Below, piece by piece: positions 1 through 10,834 of a stretch of 64,000 bases of DNA (position 1 is its first letter; each line of letters begins with the position of its first letter). Under the pieces are notes generated by a model that saw nothing but the letters and a program-made list of their open reading frames with translations, made no database searches and was not told the DNA's origin. The stretch comes from Utricularia gibba. Its lineage: Eukaryota > Streptophyta > Magnoliopsida > Lamiales > Lentibulariaceae. The position numbers and the translations under genes were made by a program. The stretch spans positions 2,976,001 through 3,040,000 of the forward strand of contig NEEC01000007.1 of the NCBI GenBank assembly GCA_002189035.1. Reading direction: 5' to 3'.

Positions 1-252
1 TTCCTTGTCAGATGATGGGTCTACATAATTCATGTGAAGTGGCTTCCTTGTTTTTTTTTTTTTACATGCTTATATACTTCACTCAACTTGGCAAACAATA
101 TGTAAGAATTGCAGTTTCTTCTTTTTTGGCTAGATATGCTGTCATCTGCAAACTTTTGTAATGCAAAGTTCTTGTCTTTTTCCATCAACCAAGTGCTTTT
201 CAAATTGATAATAAAAATTTCATGTTTTGGCTGGTTTCTTACAATTCTGCAG

Positions 253-2011
253 TTGGGAATGGGAAGTGCACTGGAAACATTGTGTGGGCAAGCATATGGC
301 GCGGGGCAGATAAGAATGTTGGGTATATATATGCAGAGATCATGGGTTATCTTGCTGGTTACATGCCTATTTTTGCTTCCGATATATGTGTTTGCCCCTC
401 CGATACTCTCGTTTTTCGGGGAATCTGATGAGATATCACGAGCTGCTGGTGAGTAAACATGATAACTTGTAAACTTTACCATAGTTAAAATACTCCTGAT
501 CATAATGGTGATGCATTTGCAGGTAAATTCGCCCTTTACATGATACCTCAAATGTTTGCATATGCTTTGAACTTTCCCATTCAGAAGTTCTTGCAATCAC
601 AGAGGAAGCTCATGGCAATGGCTTGGATTTCCCTAGCCGTGCTCATTATCCACATATTCTTCAGCTGGTTGCTTATATTGCGACTTCACTGGGGTTTAAT
701 CGGTGCAGCGATTACGCTTAATGGATCATGGTTTCTCATTGTCCTCTTCCAGCTAATTTACATATTCTACACCAAGTCAGATGGTGCCTGGAATGGATTC
801 TCATGGTTGGCATTCCATGATCTGTGGAGCTTCATTAAACTTTCCTTGGCCTCTGCTGTAATGCTTTGGTAAGATCAAGGCCATGATTTCTTCAGTTTCA
901 TCACCGAGATATGTCTTATAACTTGACAAAATGGCCATGATTGCAGCTTAGAGTTCTGGTACTTGATGGTAATAGTTGTAATTGCTGGCCATCTGGATAA
1001 TCCTGTCATCCCAGTTGATGCCATTTCCATCTGGTATGGTATCCTCCATACTTTTTTCAGTTGCATGCAGTTTTCTCATCACATTAGCAAGCAACCCAAC
1101 TCTGCTACTTTTTTGCAGCATGAACATCAATGGATGGGCTGCAATGATTTCCATTGGATTCAATGCTGCTATAAGGTGAAATTCTACAAACTCTTCTACG
1201 ATGGTGTTCCGGTCTTACTTCCAGCCAACGTTTCCTTGATTGTTTCATGCAAGTCAAATGACTGTCTCCCATCTACAGTGTGCGGGTGGGAAATGAACTG
1301 GGAGCAGGTAATGCAAGAGCTGCAAAGTTCGCCGTGCTGGTAGTTTCCATAACTACCATGCTGATCGCCGTGCTGTGCACCGCGCTCGTGGCCGGAACAA
1401 GGGAGTCATTCCCTTACCTTTTCACGAACAGCGATGCCGTGGCAGCAGAGACGACACGACTGGCTTATCTTCTGGCGATCACAATTCTCATCAACGGGCT
1501 TCAGCCTGTGTTATCAGGTATGCATTTCTTTCTCTTGTCGCAGAGTCCTTGAACCAGAAACCCTAATCATGAGCCGTTGACTGTCTCAGGAGTTGCTGTG
1601 GGAGCCGGCTGGCAGGCCGTCGTCGCGTACATCAACATTGGATGCTACTACGCGTTTGGTCTTCCCCTTGGCATTGTCCTTGGATTCGTCGTGAAGTTCG
1701 GGGCAGAGGTGAACCGTTGAAAAGCAGTGCCCTGAATATCAGGAGAAAACATCTCATTCTACGTGTCTTCTCCGTGCAGGGCATTTGGGGCGGAATGATC
1801 GGAGGAGTTGCGCTGCAGACGGTGATCTTGATCACAATCGTTGCGACCCGAAACTGGACAAAAGAAGTTGGTTCTTCCTTTCCACTGTTCGATCAGCGTT
1901 TCACAATGGATATTTGCCGGCGCAGCTCACTGTTTCCTTTGAAATATGCAGGCGCAGGAGGCGGAGAGCCGCGTAAAGAAATGGGGAGGAGCCATTGCAG
2001 AGCACTCCTGA
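253..2011 (+). CDS. MATE efflux transporter (DETOXIFICATION family), 5' partial
   Basis: Multidrug and toxic compound extrusion carrier, a membrane antiporter that exports organic compounds using H+ or Na+ gradients. Exons read directly from GT-AG junctions: 253-448, 523-868, 947-1033, 1119-1175, 1279-1517, 1590-1708, 1780-1867, 1952-2011. They stay in frame throughout and end in TGA. Family motifs seen are [32 protein letters not shown] and the [16 protein letters not shown] block, with many hydrophobic spans. The ~120-residue first exon typical of plant DTX proteins is not in the window, so the gene starts upstream; 1-252 is intron. No frameshift was found. The subgroup (DTX27-33-like and others) was not resolved. 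Substrate unknown. Confidence 0.93.
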
Positions 2012-2748
2012 GAATTGACCGGCATCTTCTCCGAGATGTCGTCATCGCTCTTCTTTTTGCTCAGGAATTTTCCCAAATTGCGACGAATTGCTTTCCATTT
2101 TTACAACTCCTCCTGAAGCATCAAATGTACGGCACCGTTTCTTTTAAGAGCAATTGGGTCCTTTACCACAATTTATGTGGGCCGCCAATTAGTTACAAGG
2201 CCATGATAATTAATGTAGCAGCTATGCATTTAGCCTCGTCTCAAGCCCGTATTCGGCCCTGCTAGAAAACCGCTGTGAACTGTCGTCTAAAATCAAAATG
2301 GAAAAATGGCATTAATGATCAACTGTTAAACTTAATTATGCTAGTACACTTAATTATTTGACATAAATGACGTATTAATCCAAAACTTTGAATATCGAGC
2401 AAATTAGTTCTTAAAGTATCAAATGGTTGATAGTATTAATCTACATTACTTATATATTAGATATATGTTGTATCTATTGTTGAGAGCTAAACACCATTAG
2501 TTCCCAGTATTTGAATACTACTTAGCATAGCTAATCCTCAAATCAAGTTAACATCAAAGTTCCCAATGTTTAGATCTTTGGCATAATTGATCCATTTTTT
2601 TGATTAACAAAAAATGGTGGTGTCGATTGAAACCTGAATCAGGGGATGGTATTGAAAAACTGCTTCATGAAAAAATAAAAAAAAATTGGGTATGATATAT
2701 TACCGAAGCAGATGATGTAACAACTGAAGGTATTTAACTTGCCAGTCT
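2012..2748. other. Intergenic, 3' flanks of two convergent genes
   Basis: AT-rich DNA between the MATE stop codon and the PPR stop codon. It should contain the 3' UTRs of both genes. I see no ORF with family resemblance and no clear repeat. Confidence 0.6.
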
Positions 2749-5286
2749 TCACCAATAGCCTTTGCAGGAGCATGATCCATCTTTGAAATGATGAAAACGG
2801 CTTGAGTCCCTGAGTATAACTTCATGGTCTATGATCCTCGAAATGAAAGTGATGGCTGTGTGGCAATCACCGCAGACGCGCAAGTTCTTGGTGATCCTGA
2901 TGGGTACTCCTGGAGCTGTAGTCAGGATGCCGTAAGCCAGAGCGAGCTTCTCACTGTGCTCTAATAGAAGATCTCCTTTCTCCTCATCATCAACATCGTG
3001 AAGAGCAAATTCAGTCTCAGGTGTGTACCCCATGATCTTGATGCGGTTTATCAGATCATCCAGGAGATCATGTATCTGTGCAGACATTGGATGAGACTTG
3101 TCACCAACGTAAAATGTGGCTGTCCCTTTTCTGCCTTGGACCCAACTGCAACCTGGTCTCTTCCTGATCCCTGAATGCTTCATCAACAACCGGGTTCTCG
3201 CAACATCTTTCCAGCGACGAGCGCGGGCATAGATGTTGGACAGAAGTGTATACAAGCCATCATTCTCAAAGTTCAAATCTAGCAACTTGTTGACTGCTAG
3301 CTCCCCAAGCTCTACATTCCCATGGAGCCTGCAGCCACTGAGGAGTGTCACCCATATTATGGCGTTTGGCTCCATTGGCATGTCCTGGATGAGCTTCATC
3401 ACATCATTCAACCGACCAGCACGCCCCAACAGATCAGCCATACAAGCATAGTGCTCAACTTGTGGAACGACGCCAAAATCTCTGGTCATGTTGTTGAAGA
3501 AATTCATACCTTCATCAATCATCCCAGAATGGCTACATGCATACAGAACAACAACAAATGTGACTGCATCAACTGGGAGGCCAGCAGCAAGCATCTCCTT
3601 AAAAATACGCAATGCCTCCTCACCACGACCATGGAGTCCATACCCAGTCATCATGGATGTCCACGAGATAACATTCTTCTGCTTCATGTTATCGAATACA
3701 TCTCGGGCTATATCCACCGCCCCAGATTTCGTGTACATGTCTATTAAGCAGTTTGAGATGAACTGCGCAGCCTCCTCGTAACAATGGCGCAAAAAAAAAG
3801 CATGGATCTCTTTTCCGTGCCTCAGGGCGCCAAGCCTGGCACAAGCCACAAGAGCACAAGAAAGAGTGAATCCGTTTGGCATCACTCTGTCATTTACCAT
3901 ATCGGTGAAAAGAATCAGGGCATCATTGGAGTCTCCATGTTGGGCATAGCCTCCAATCATTACTGTCCAAGTTACTACACTTCTCAAATTCCTTTCAATG
4001 GAGTCAAACATGGAACGGGCCACTCTGAAATTTTTACATTTTGCGTACATGTCTATTAAGCCATTGATTACCATGCTTTCATCCCCAAGATCATTCTCAA
4101 CCAAATTTAGGAATTGCTTGATGACGCGACAATGCGTTTCTTTACCTTGAGGCAATGCACCAACCGCTGCACACCCAGATAGTACTGAAATGAAGGTCAC
4201 CGAATTAGGTAGAGATCCGGAGATTATCATTTCCCTGAATACATCCAGTGCCTGGTATCCAAGCCCCCTTTGAGCATAGCTAGAGATTACGGCGCTCCAT
4301 GTTACCACATTCAGTGCAATGTTGTTCATTCTCATGTTCTCGAACAATCTTAGGGCATCTTCAAATCTCCCAATCTGGGAGTAGCCAGTAACTAGGGCAT
4401 TCCAAGAGACGACATCCTTGGTCTCCATTCTGTCAAACACATTGCGTGCCTCGACCAATAATCCACATTTTGCATACATGTCAACCACAGCATTCCCACG
4501 AACATATCTTCGAGTAAACCCCTCCTTGTTGCATACCCATGAATCTCCTTACCGCTTCTCCAACCCCTGAATGAAGCACAAGCTGGAAGTATGTTCACCA
4601 AGCTAACTGCATCCGCCCGCAAATCCAAATCACATTTAAAAGTCATCTCTTGGAACATATGAAGTGCTCTTCTGCCATCTCCTACATAAACATAAACAGA
4701 TATGATGGAGTTCCAGGAAATTATATCGAAGACACCCACCTCCAACATTTCATCAAACAGTTGCCGGGCTTTGTCATACTCCCCACACCGCCCGTACATA
4801 GCAATCGCGGCATTGCCAACGAACACATTGGAGTTCGTATAACCAGACACAAGAGCCAACGTGTGAACTGCAGCCCCAACACGCATTAAAGAAGTATCGC
4901 CGCACGCCTTGAAAACGAATGGATACGTGTATCCATCAGGTAACCAATCAAGCCTCCGCATTTCATCAAAAAGGTGGAGGGCCTTCAATTGTTCCCCGAC
5001 ATAACGTACCATTTGATGAGATTGTTCCAGTAAAAAACAAAGGCTTGTGAGGGCGGGATACGTCGGAGGAGAGACACCGCGTCGGACTGCCGGTTGGGCA
5101 TGTATTGGGAGAGTGCTCGAGCAACATCGTTCTCCCCAGTGCCCGTACCTCGTCCATGAACATGAACCCCCTGGGCTGCCGCCGAAGAGAAACATGGGTG
5201 GATTTTAAATGGGCGAAGAGTCTTCCGACGGCAGTGCAACCAGTGTTTAGGAGGGAAGCACAGCATTCGGCTTCGGCGAGCTTCAT
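2749..5286 (-). CDS. Pentatricopeptide repeat protein, PLS-DYW subclass, with three frameshifts
   Basis: Intronless organelle RNA-editing type PPR protein; closest remembered relative is Arabidopsis At5g16860. The C-terminal part (2749-4488) is a continuous frame with P, L and S repeats (SWNALVTGYSQIGRFEDALRLF type), an E region (EMPNAIIW / SGCRLHGNVELGE type) and a DYW deaminase-like domain. That domain shows the HSEKLA zinc motif, the CGDCH motif and the terminus CSCKGYW, where the usual last triplet DYW is GYW. The N-terminal third lies in other frames: ~4500-4993, ~4997-5135 and ~5136-5286. Each break is repaired by one missing base (near 4492-4496, 4994-4997, ~5133-5136). The protein predicted after repair has normal family length. 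Either assembly errors or a recent pseudogene; conservation on both sides favours error. The start at 5286 is tentative. Expected in plastid or mitochondrion. Confidence 0.88.
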
Positions 5287-5405
5287 ATCATGACTCAGCT
5301 AATCTCTTGTTGTCGAGAGTGGAGCGATACAATAGATTCTGGTGATATCAAAATTGTGAAGCATTTGGGTTTCACAATGAATTAATATGGCATCAGGTCA
5401 TGGTT

Positions 5406-5727
5406 ATTATGTGCAAAAGTTTGCGAACCACTAACAGTTGTTTGCGTTCAAAAATTAATTGGGATTGAAGACAAAAACGCATATGAGCTAGGTTTACATG
5501 CTAAAATGTCTTAGAACCTATGATGAGTTCTTAAGATACAAATAATAGAGGTTTCAAAAAAAAAACTTCTTTTATTATAAAATAATATTTTTTTTATATC
5601 TTTGACATTAGCTTTAGGAGGCTTCCTCAAATAAACTAGTAATTATTGTTACTTCTTTTCAACTTGGCTCCTGGATCTCTTCGACTCTTGCTTAGATGTT
5701 GTCTCCAACTCATCATGCGATGAATAA
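5406..5727 (-). repeat. Left (3') LTR of the old Ty3/gypsy element
   Basis: Aligns by eye to 20499-20804. Shared blocks include TTATGTGCA(A/G)AAGTTTGCGAA, GGATTGAAGACAAAA, TTATAAAAT(A/G)AT and ATGTTGTCTCCAACT. Exact ends are uncertain by a few bases because no intact TG...CA or target duplication survives. Confidence 0.75.
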
Positions 5728-6277
5728 TTTCCCATCACGCCTCACCATACTTCTGCTGAATTGAAGAAATCTAGGTATCTTTCCTTCATGGTAGCTAAGT
5801 TTCCCAAGTAGCTTTTGCTGGTTCTTGTAGTGCACTAATATCTCTATGTTAAAAGAAGATATTTTGAGCTCGAAAACAGCTTAAGGTTGTATCTCAACTT
5901 CCTGTAAATTGTCCAGAATGAGTTTCACCTCCTGCGGATTCCCTTTACCCTACTTGAGTTTACTCACATGAAAAACAGGGTGCAATTGGATTCCAAAAAA
6001 AATTTCCAGTTTATAAGCCAAACTCACCAATGCATCTTGATCCTTAAGCTTTATATCAACTCCTACAACTTTTACTCCTCCTTCATAATGTAATAAAGTG
6101 GGGGTGGTCTTCCATATACCAATTCAAAAGGAGAAAATCAAATATTGGTATGGTAACTAGTGTTGTAAGCATATTCCACCCACCTAACCAATCATTCCAT
6201 TGATGACGGCAATCTCATGTTAAGCATCTGAGGTAAGTTTCAAGTGTCTTGTTCATCCTCTCAATCTGAGCATCCAC

Positions 6278-7022
6278 CTAAGGATGATAAGCCTTAGTGA
6301 AGCAAAACTTACTTCTTGAAAGTTCGAACAGTTCTTTACGAAAAAAACTTGTAGATATAGGGTCACGATCACTGGTAATTGCTTCTGGTAACCCATGAAG
6401 TTTAAACACATGATCAAAGAAAAGCTTGACTATTGTGGTTGTCATATAAGGATGTTTTAGGGGAATAAAGTGAGCATACTTATTAAGCCAATCCACCACT
6501 ACTAAAATCACATCTTTTTTCCTTTAGAAAACAGTAATCCTTCCAAAAAATCAAGTGAGAGATTTCAACCCAAATGTGTTCATGTATCTGCAAAGGTTGC
6601 AAAAGTCCACTAGGATGTAGCTGATGTGTTTTATTCCTTTGACATGTCATACAATTTACCACAAAAATTTGAATCTCTTCGATCATACCCTTCTAGAAAA
6701 AATCAATTTGAATTCTATGGATAGTTTTTTGACTTCCTTCATAAAGTGAATAATGTATAGCTTTCATAATTCTTTTTGGGAGATCAGATTTTGCATCAAC
6801 AAAAACTTGATTTTTGTATAATATCAAGCCATTTGAAACTGTCCATACAGATGACTTTATTCCTTCCTGAATTTTAGTTAATAATTCTTGCATAAAAGAC
6901 ATGATACTAATATAATCACATAAGGGAATTTGAGGCATTGAAATTGTAGTCAACTCAAGTTGAGGATCAAGATCCATGCACAAAAGTGTTTTATCTTTCT
7001 TTATACATAATTTGGAAATCAT
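6278..7022 (-). pseudogene. Integrase relic of the old Ty3/gypsy element
   Basis: Two or three overlapping frames on the minus strand. 6693-7022 carries the region before the zinc finger, with YEGSQKTIHRI where an H of the HHCC finger is expected. 6483-6686 has NCMTCQRNK, the CxxC half of the finger, then a GLLQPLQI...W segment typical of the linker to the catalytic core. 6278-6511 has DWLNKYAHFIPL and the DRDP block with FTKAYHP, the core around the second catalytic Asp. Broken by frameshifts; no functional protein expected. Confidence 0.85.
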
Positions 7023-7094
7023 TAATAAGTAGCTTACTCAACCATTTTTGCTAAAAAGGAGTAGCAACATTTTTTTGCAAAAGATACTAAAGAC

Positions 7095-8235
7095 TGATGA
7101 TTTCCAAAATGAGTAATATTATATTATTAAATTAGTGCTTTATTATATATTTCTGTATTTTCATCATTAAGAATGAGATTTAGTTTTAACATTTGTCCTA
7201 ATTACTTTCTTTGAGCAATCTATCACATTTCGAGCTATACAAATCTCAATAAATTGAAAATGTACAATATAGACAACATGAAAAGAGGACAAAAGAGAGA
7301 AAAGAGAATCATCAAATCTCAAGAAAACAAAAAAATAGATTTATGGAAATAATGAATAAAGAGAAAGGAGATCTCCCTATTAAAAAACATACAACACAAT
7401 TATGTGAGAGGAGGAGGGTGGGGGGGGGGGGAGATTTGGAAAAAAACTCACAAGAAGAAATGAAGAAGATGAACCAAGAATCAAGTATTCTTTTGAAAAT
7501 TTCTTTTGATTATGAAGAATATTACTCCTAATTAAGAATAGTTTTAGTTTTTTCGTGCAAACTGTTTACGATTTTAGTTACAACTTAGGTTATTGCTTTT
7601 TTTCTTGCTGTTATGTTGTGGAATGAAAATGATGTTCATGTTATATTATAAAAGCATTTTATCTTTCCTTAAGATGAATAGCTAAGTACCTAGGGGTGCC
7701 TTAAGATCAATGAGAGAATATTATGCAAATCATTCTTTTGATCTTGTTTAATATAAATCATATCACTTCCTTAACAAATTAGGATAGATCTAGAAGGGGG
7801 AGGTAGTGACACACTCATCTTGAACATTCCTAATTAGAGATAGAATAAAAATTAGGAAAAAACAATAGTTTGGATAAACCTAAACTTTTACTTGTTAGAT
7901 ACATGATTTATGGTTAATGTAAGGTTATTTTAGTGATGAGCATGCGGCTCCTAGAAGTCCTAAGGTATCACCTTGATTAATTTTAGATAAAAACTTGCTT
8001 TTACCCATTTATTGCCTTTTTACATATTATTGTGAAACTGTTAGTTCTAACTTAAACTAAATCCTTCAACCACAACATACATTGAATGCATTGATTTTCA
8101 CATAACAAACACCAGTTCCTTGTGTTCGACCCTAATCACTATGCTAATAATTGTTCCATAATTGAGTGTGCATTAGGTTAATAAATTTTATTTGAGTGTG
8201 TATGTTCACGACGTGTGCAAAATTTTCGTTTATCA
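7095..8235. mobile_element. Solo-LTR-like insertion inside the old element's RNase H
   Basis: The 1141-bp segment starts TGATGATTTCC and ends CGTTTATCA, so it has TG...CA termini. It is flanked by AAGAC (7090-7094) and ACGAC (8236-8240), a 5-bp duplication with one mismatch. RNase H coding on the minus strand stops at the right edge (…AIKHWKQYLWGR) and resumes at the left edge (LQKNVATPF then QKWLSKLL), which fixes the insert limits independently. The interior is AT-rich with no protein domain and a G-run near 7419-7430. Size and lack of coding fit a solo LTR, perhaps Athila-like; family not proven. Confidence 0.68.
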
Positions 8236-9050
8236 ACGACCCCACAAATATTGCTTCCAATGTTTAATAGCATAGACCATGGCAACAAGCTCGTTTTTTG
8301 TAAGTTGCTAAATATTTGTGACAACTTTTTCACACCTTACTGTAATTGGCAATTAGATGATAATCTTAATGTAAGACAGTGTTTAATCCAATGGAAATCA
8401 TCCTCTTTAAGCATTGATGCCAATGGTGCTGCAATACCACTAAAGTGAGCAATGAAGCATCAATGTTAATAGTGCTATGCTAAAAAATCCCCATAATTCC
8501 TTAATATTCCTCAGTTTTGGTCAATTTTTAATGGTTAGAATTTTTTTCTTCATCAACACTAATACTATTCCAGCCTATAAAATGACCCAGATAACCAATT
8601 TGTCTTCAACTAAACTGTCACTTAGAAGCTTTCATTGACAACTTGTTCTCAAACATTAAACTAAAAACAGTTTGTGCTTCAAGTGTTCTTCCACATACAA
8701 GATTGGCTATATACAAGAATATTATCAAAAAATACCAGAACAAAGTTTTGGAGATATGGCTGAAAGATAGTGCTTATTAACCTCTGAAAAGATGCGGGAG
8801 CATTGTTAAGACCAAAGCGCATAACCAAAAACTCTAAGTGACCTTCCATTTGAAAAACTCTAAGTGACCAAAAACTCAACTGATAATACCCTGCTTTAAG
8901 GCCTAGCTTGGAAATTGAGCTTTGATCATAATATTATTTATTGCACAATAATCAATACATAATCATTAACCTTCATCTTTTTTTTAACCAATAAAATAGT
9001 GGTAGAGAATGGAGAATTACTAGACCTAATCCACTCTTTTTTTAATAGTT
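8236..9050 (-). pseudogene. RT and RNase H relic of the old Ty3/gypsy element
   Basis: Minus strand. The RT palm is seen at ~8700-8930: SKLGLKAGYYQL, then MRFGLNNAPASFQRL, then LVFFDNILVYS, where the canonical Y-x-D-D is F-F-D-N. The connection and RNase H start lie at 8236-8500 (PLASMLKEDDFHW, then KNELVAMVYAIKHWKQYLWGR). The active-site change and internal stops indicate decay. RNase H continues at 7023-7094 beyond the solo-LTR-like insert. Confidence 0.82.
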
Positions 9051-9379
9051 CTTGCAATTGATTGTCTATTTCAGAATGTAAAAAGTGGGGGTATCTGTAA
9101 AGCCTCTTGGCTGTTGGATTTGCTCTAGCTACCAGATGGATCTGATGATCATAGACACATTTTGGTAGTATTTTTATAGGGTCCTCAAATAATTTCTAAA
9201 ATGAAATCATTAGACCTGCAAAAACTTTTTCCCATACTCCCAACTTGATTGTTGCCTTCAATTTCACATTATACACAATATTTGATTATACTACATGGTG
9301 CCCCAAGACATGGAAGTAACTTTTGCTTTTCAAAATGAAATTTTAGGGATATCAAAATCCCAAGTGATCAGTCCCAATA

Positions 9380-9830
9380 ATTTGAGCCAATCATAACCAA
9401 GAATCCATCAAAATTACCTAACATGAACACATATAATGTATGTTTGCACACATAAGGCCCCACATTGATATCAGTTTGATCACAATACCTAGGGCAATTG
9501 ATTGAAGCTCCATGGCCATTACAGCCCTTAATCTCTTCCTTGGAGTAATAGTGAGATCTGAATTATTGAGCAATTCTCATGTAAGAAGCTGTGGGAACTC
9601 CCAAAGTCTAATAAAAAGAAATATTGATAGATGGCTTTAACTCCAGTTTCTTTTCTTGAATTGAAGAAATTTTATCCTTTTACTTCTTTGTAGGTTTGAA
9701 ATATGAAAATGGTTTATTTCCTACTTCACTCTCACCATGTGGAAACATTAGTGACAAATTCATGGCATCCATAGTATCAATCGAGTTTTGTAAAGCTACT
9801 TGATTGTTAAGATCCATTGGCAACCTTTTG
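9380..9830 (-). pseudogene. Protease and gag C-terminal relic of the old Ty3/gypsy element
   Basis: Around 9590-9610 the minus strand encodes LLDFGSSHSFLHEN, a decayed form of the retropepsin D-S/T-G-x-S-H-S-F active-site block. Farther from it, 9680-9830 gives a short frame that may be the gag C-terminus. The frame seen across 9835 runs into the inserted LTR and is not a real joined protein. Confidence 0.6.
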
Positions 9831-9835
9831 GGGTA

Positions 9836-10365
9836 TCTTATGAGTGAAATTGTTATCGGGTGGGAAGCCGATTTAAGATGATATGTGCGATCGGGAATGC
9901 CACACTTAGTCACGTTCTTCACGGTTGATACGATTGAAATAAGAGTGAGCAAGGATTTTTTACGTGGAAACCGCCGGAAAGCGGAAAAACCACGGAGCTG
10001 CCGGAGCTCACCGGAAAAGATCTTCACTAGATGGAGGTCGCGAAGAGGAGAATACAAATTGAAGAAATATTTTCTTGTCCAACCCACTTTTAGTCGTAAT
10101 TCCTTCTATTTATAGGAGAGCTCAACCTGACCGAATCCTGACATCTGCGAATGTCGGTTGCTTCCTGCATCTGCTATACGATCTCGCTTTTCAGATATCG
10201 GCCGCCTGTTATGCCGTAATTCGGCCGCTTTTCAGACTATGTCGTATGGCTACTCCTGTCAGATTTCTGATAGATATCGATCTGCTGATTGGCATTATCC
10301 CTCAGGATCTCTTTTGGCAGCCTTTTAGGAAAACCGATTACCCTTGACCGATTTTTCCCCTATCA
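9836..10365 (-). repeat. 3' LTR of the Tat-like element (530 bp)
   Basis: In element orientation begins TGATAGGGG and ends TCATAAGA, where the expected terminal CA has mutated to GA (the other LTR ends ATAACA). It retains a TATA box on the minus strand, TATAAATA, at about 10107-10114. Preceded on the left by GGGTA. Confidence 0.93.
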
Positions 10366-10380
10366 TTCAGCCCCTCTGAT
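10366..10380 (-). other. Polypurine tract of the Tat-like element
   Basis: Minus strand reads AGAGGGGCTGAA directly before the 3' LTR start TGATAGG. Position next to the LTR and purine richness fit the plus-strand primer site. Confidence 0.65.
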
Positions 10381-10571
10381 TCGCCGATATTAGCCCTTTT
10401 CGGGGTAAATCGGGGATCAGAACTACTACAATACCGATTTTTGAGCTGCCGCTTCCCCGAATAAGCCACATGCCGTTCTCTGCCACGTCGGCTCATTGGC
10501 ATGCCACGTTTTTTCCCGCTCATTATGGGTACCTCAAACGTCACGACGCTTCGTCTCCCTAACCTTTCCCG

Positions 10572-10579
10572 TATAAATA
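10572..10579 (+). promoter_or_regulatory. TATA box of the antisense accessory gene
   Basis: TATAAATA on the plus strand, 256-263 bp before the ATG at 10835, in a local context typical of plant promoters. It would give the accessory gene its own promoter inside the retrotransposon. Sequence motif only; transcription is inferred. Confidence 0.5.
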
Positions 10580-10834
10580 AGCACCCTTCGCGTCAGTTCT
10601 TTCTTTTGCCCTCTCTGTTGCCTGCAAGAGTTTTGTGCCCTCCGTGCTCCGTCACACTCGTCCGCCGCTCAATCTCGCGATATCCGTTGGAAACCGCCAA
10701 TTTTCCAGGTATCATTCGGTTCTTCGTCTTTTCCGTTCGGTCTTCTGGGATTTTTGACGGGTCCCCCTTGTCATTCTAAGTCCTTCCCCCTTCCTGACTC
10801 CTGCCTCGTTCTAGGGTTTTGGGCTTCTTTGAAA

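Noticed and set aside
3322-3747. Plus-strand ORF of 141 codons
   Set aside because: Antisense to the PPR gene; codon pattern and lack of homology mark it as a shadow.
9680-10087. A minus-strand ORF across the insertion edge
   Set aside because: It joins old-element gag to an LTR at 9836; a chance fusion created by the insertion.
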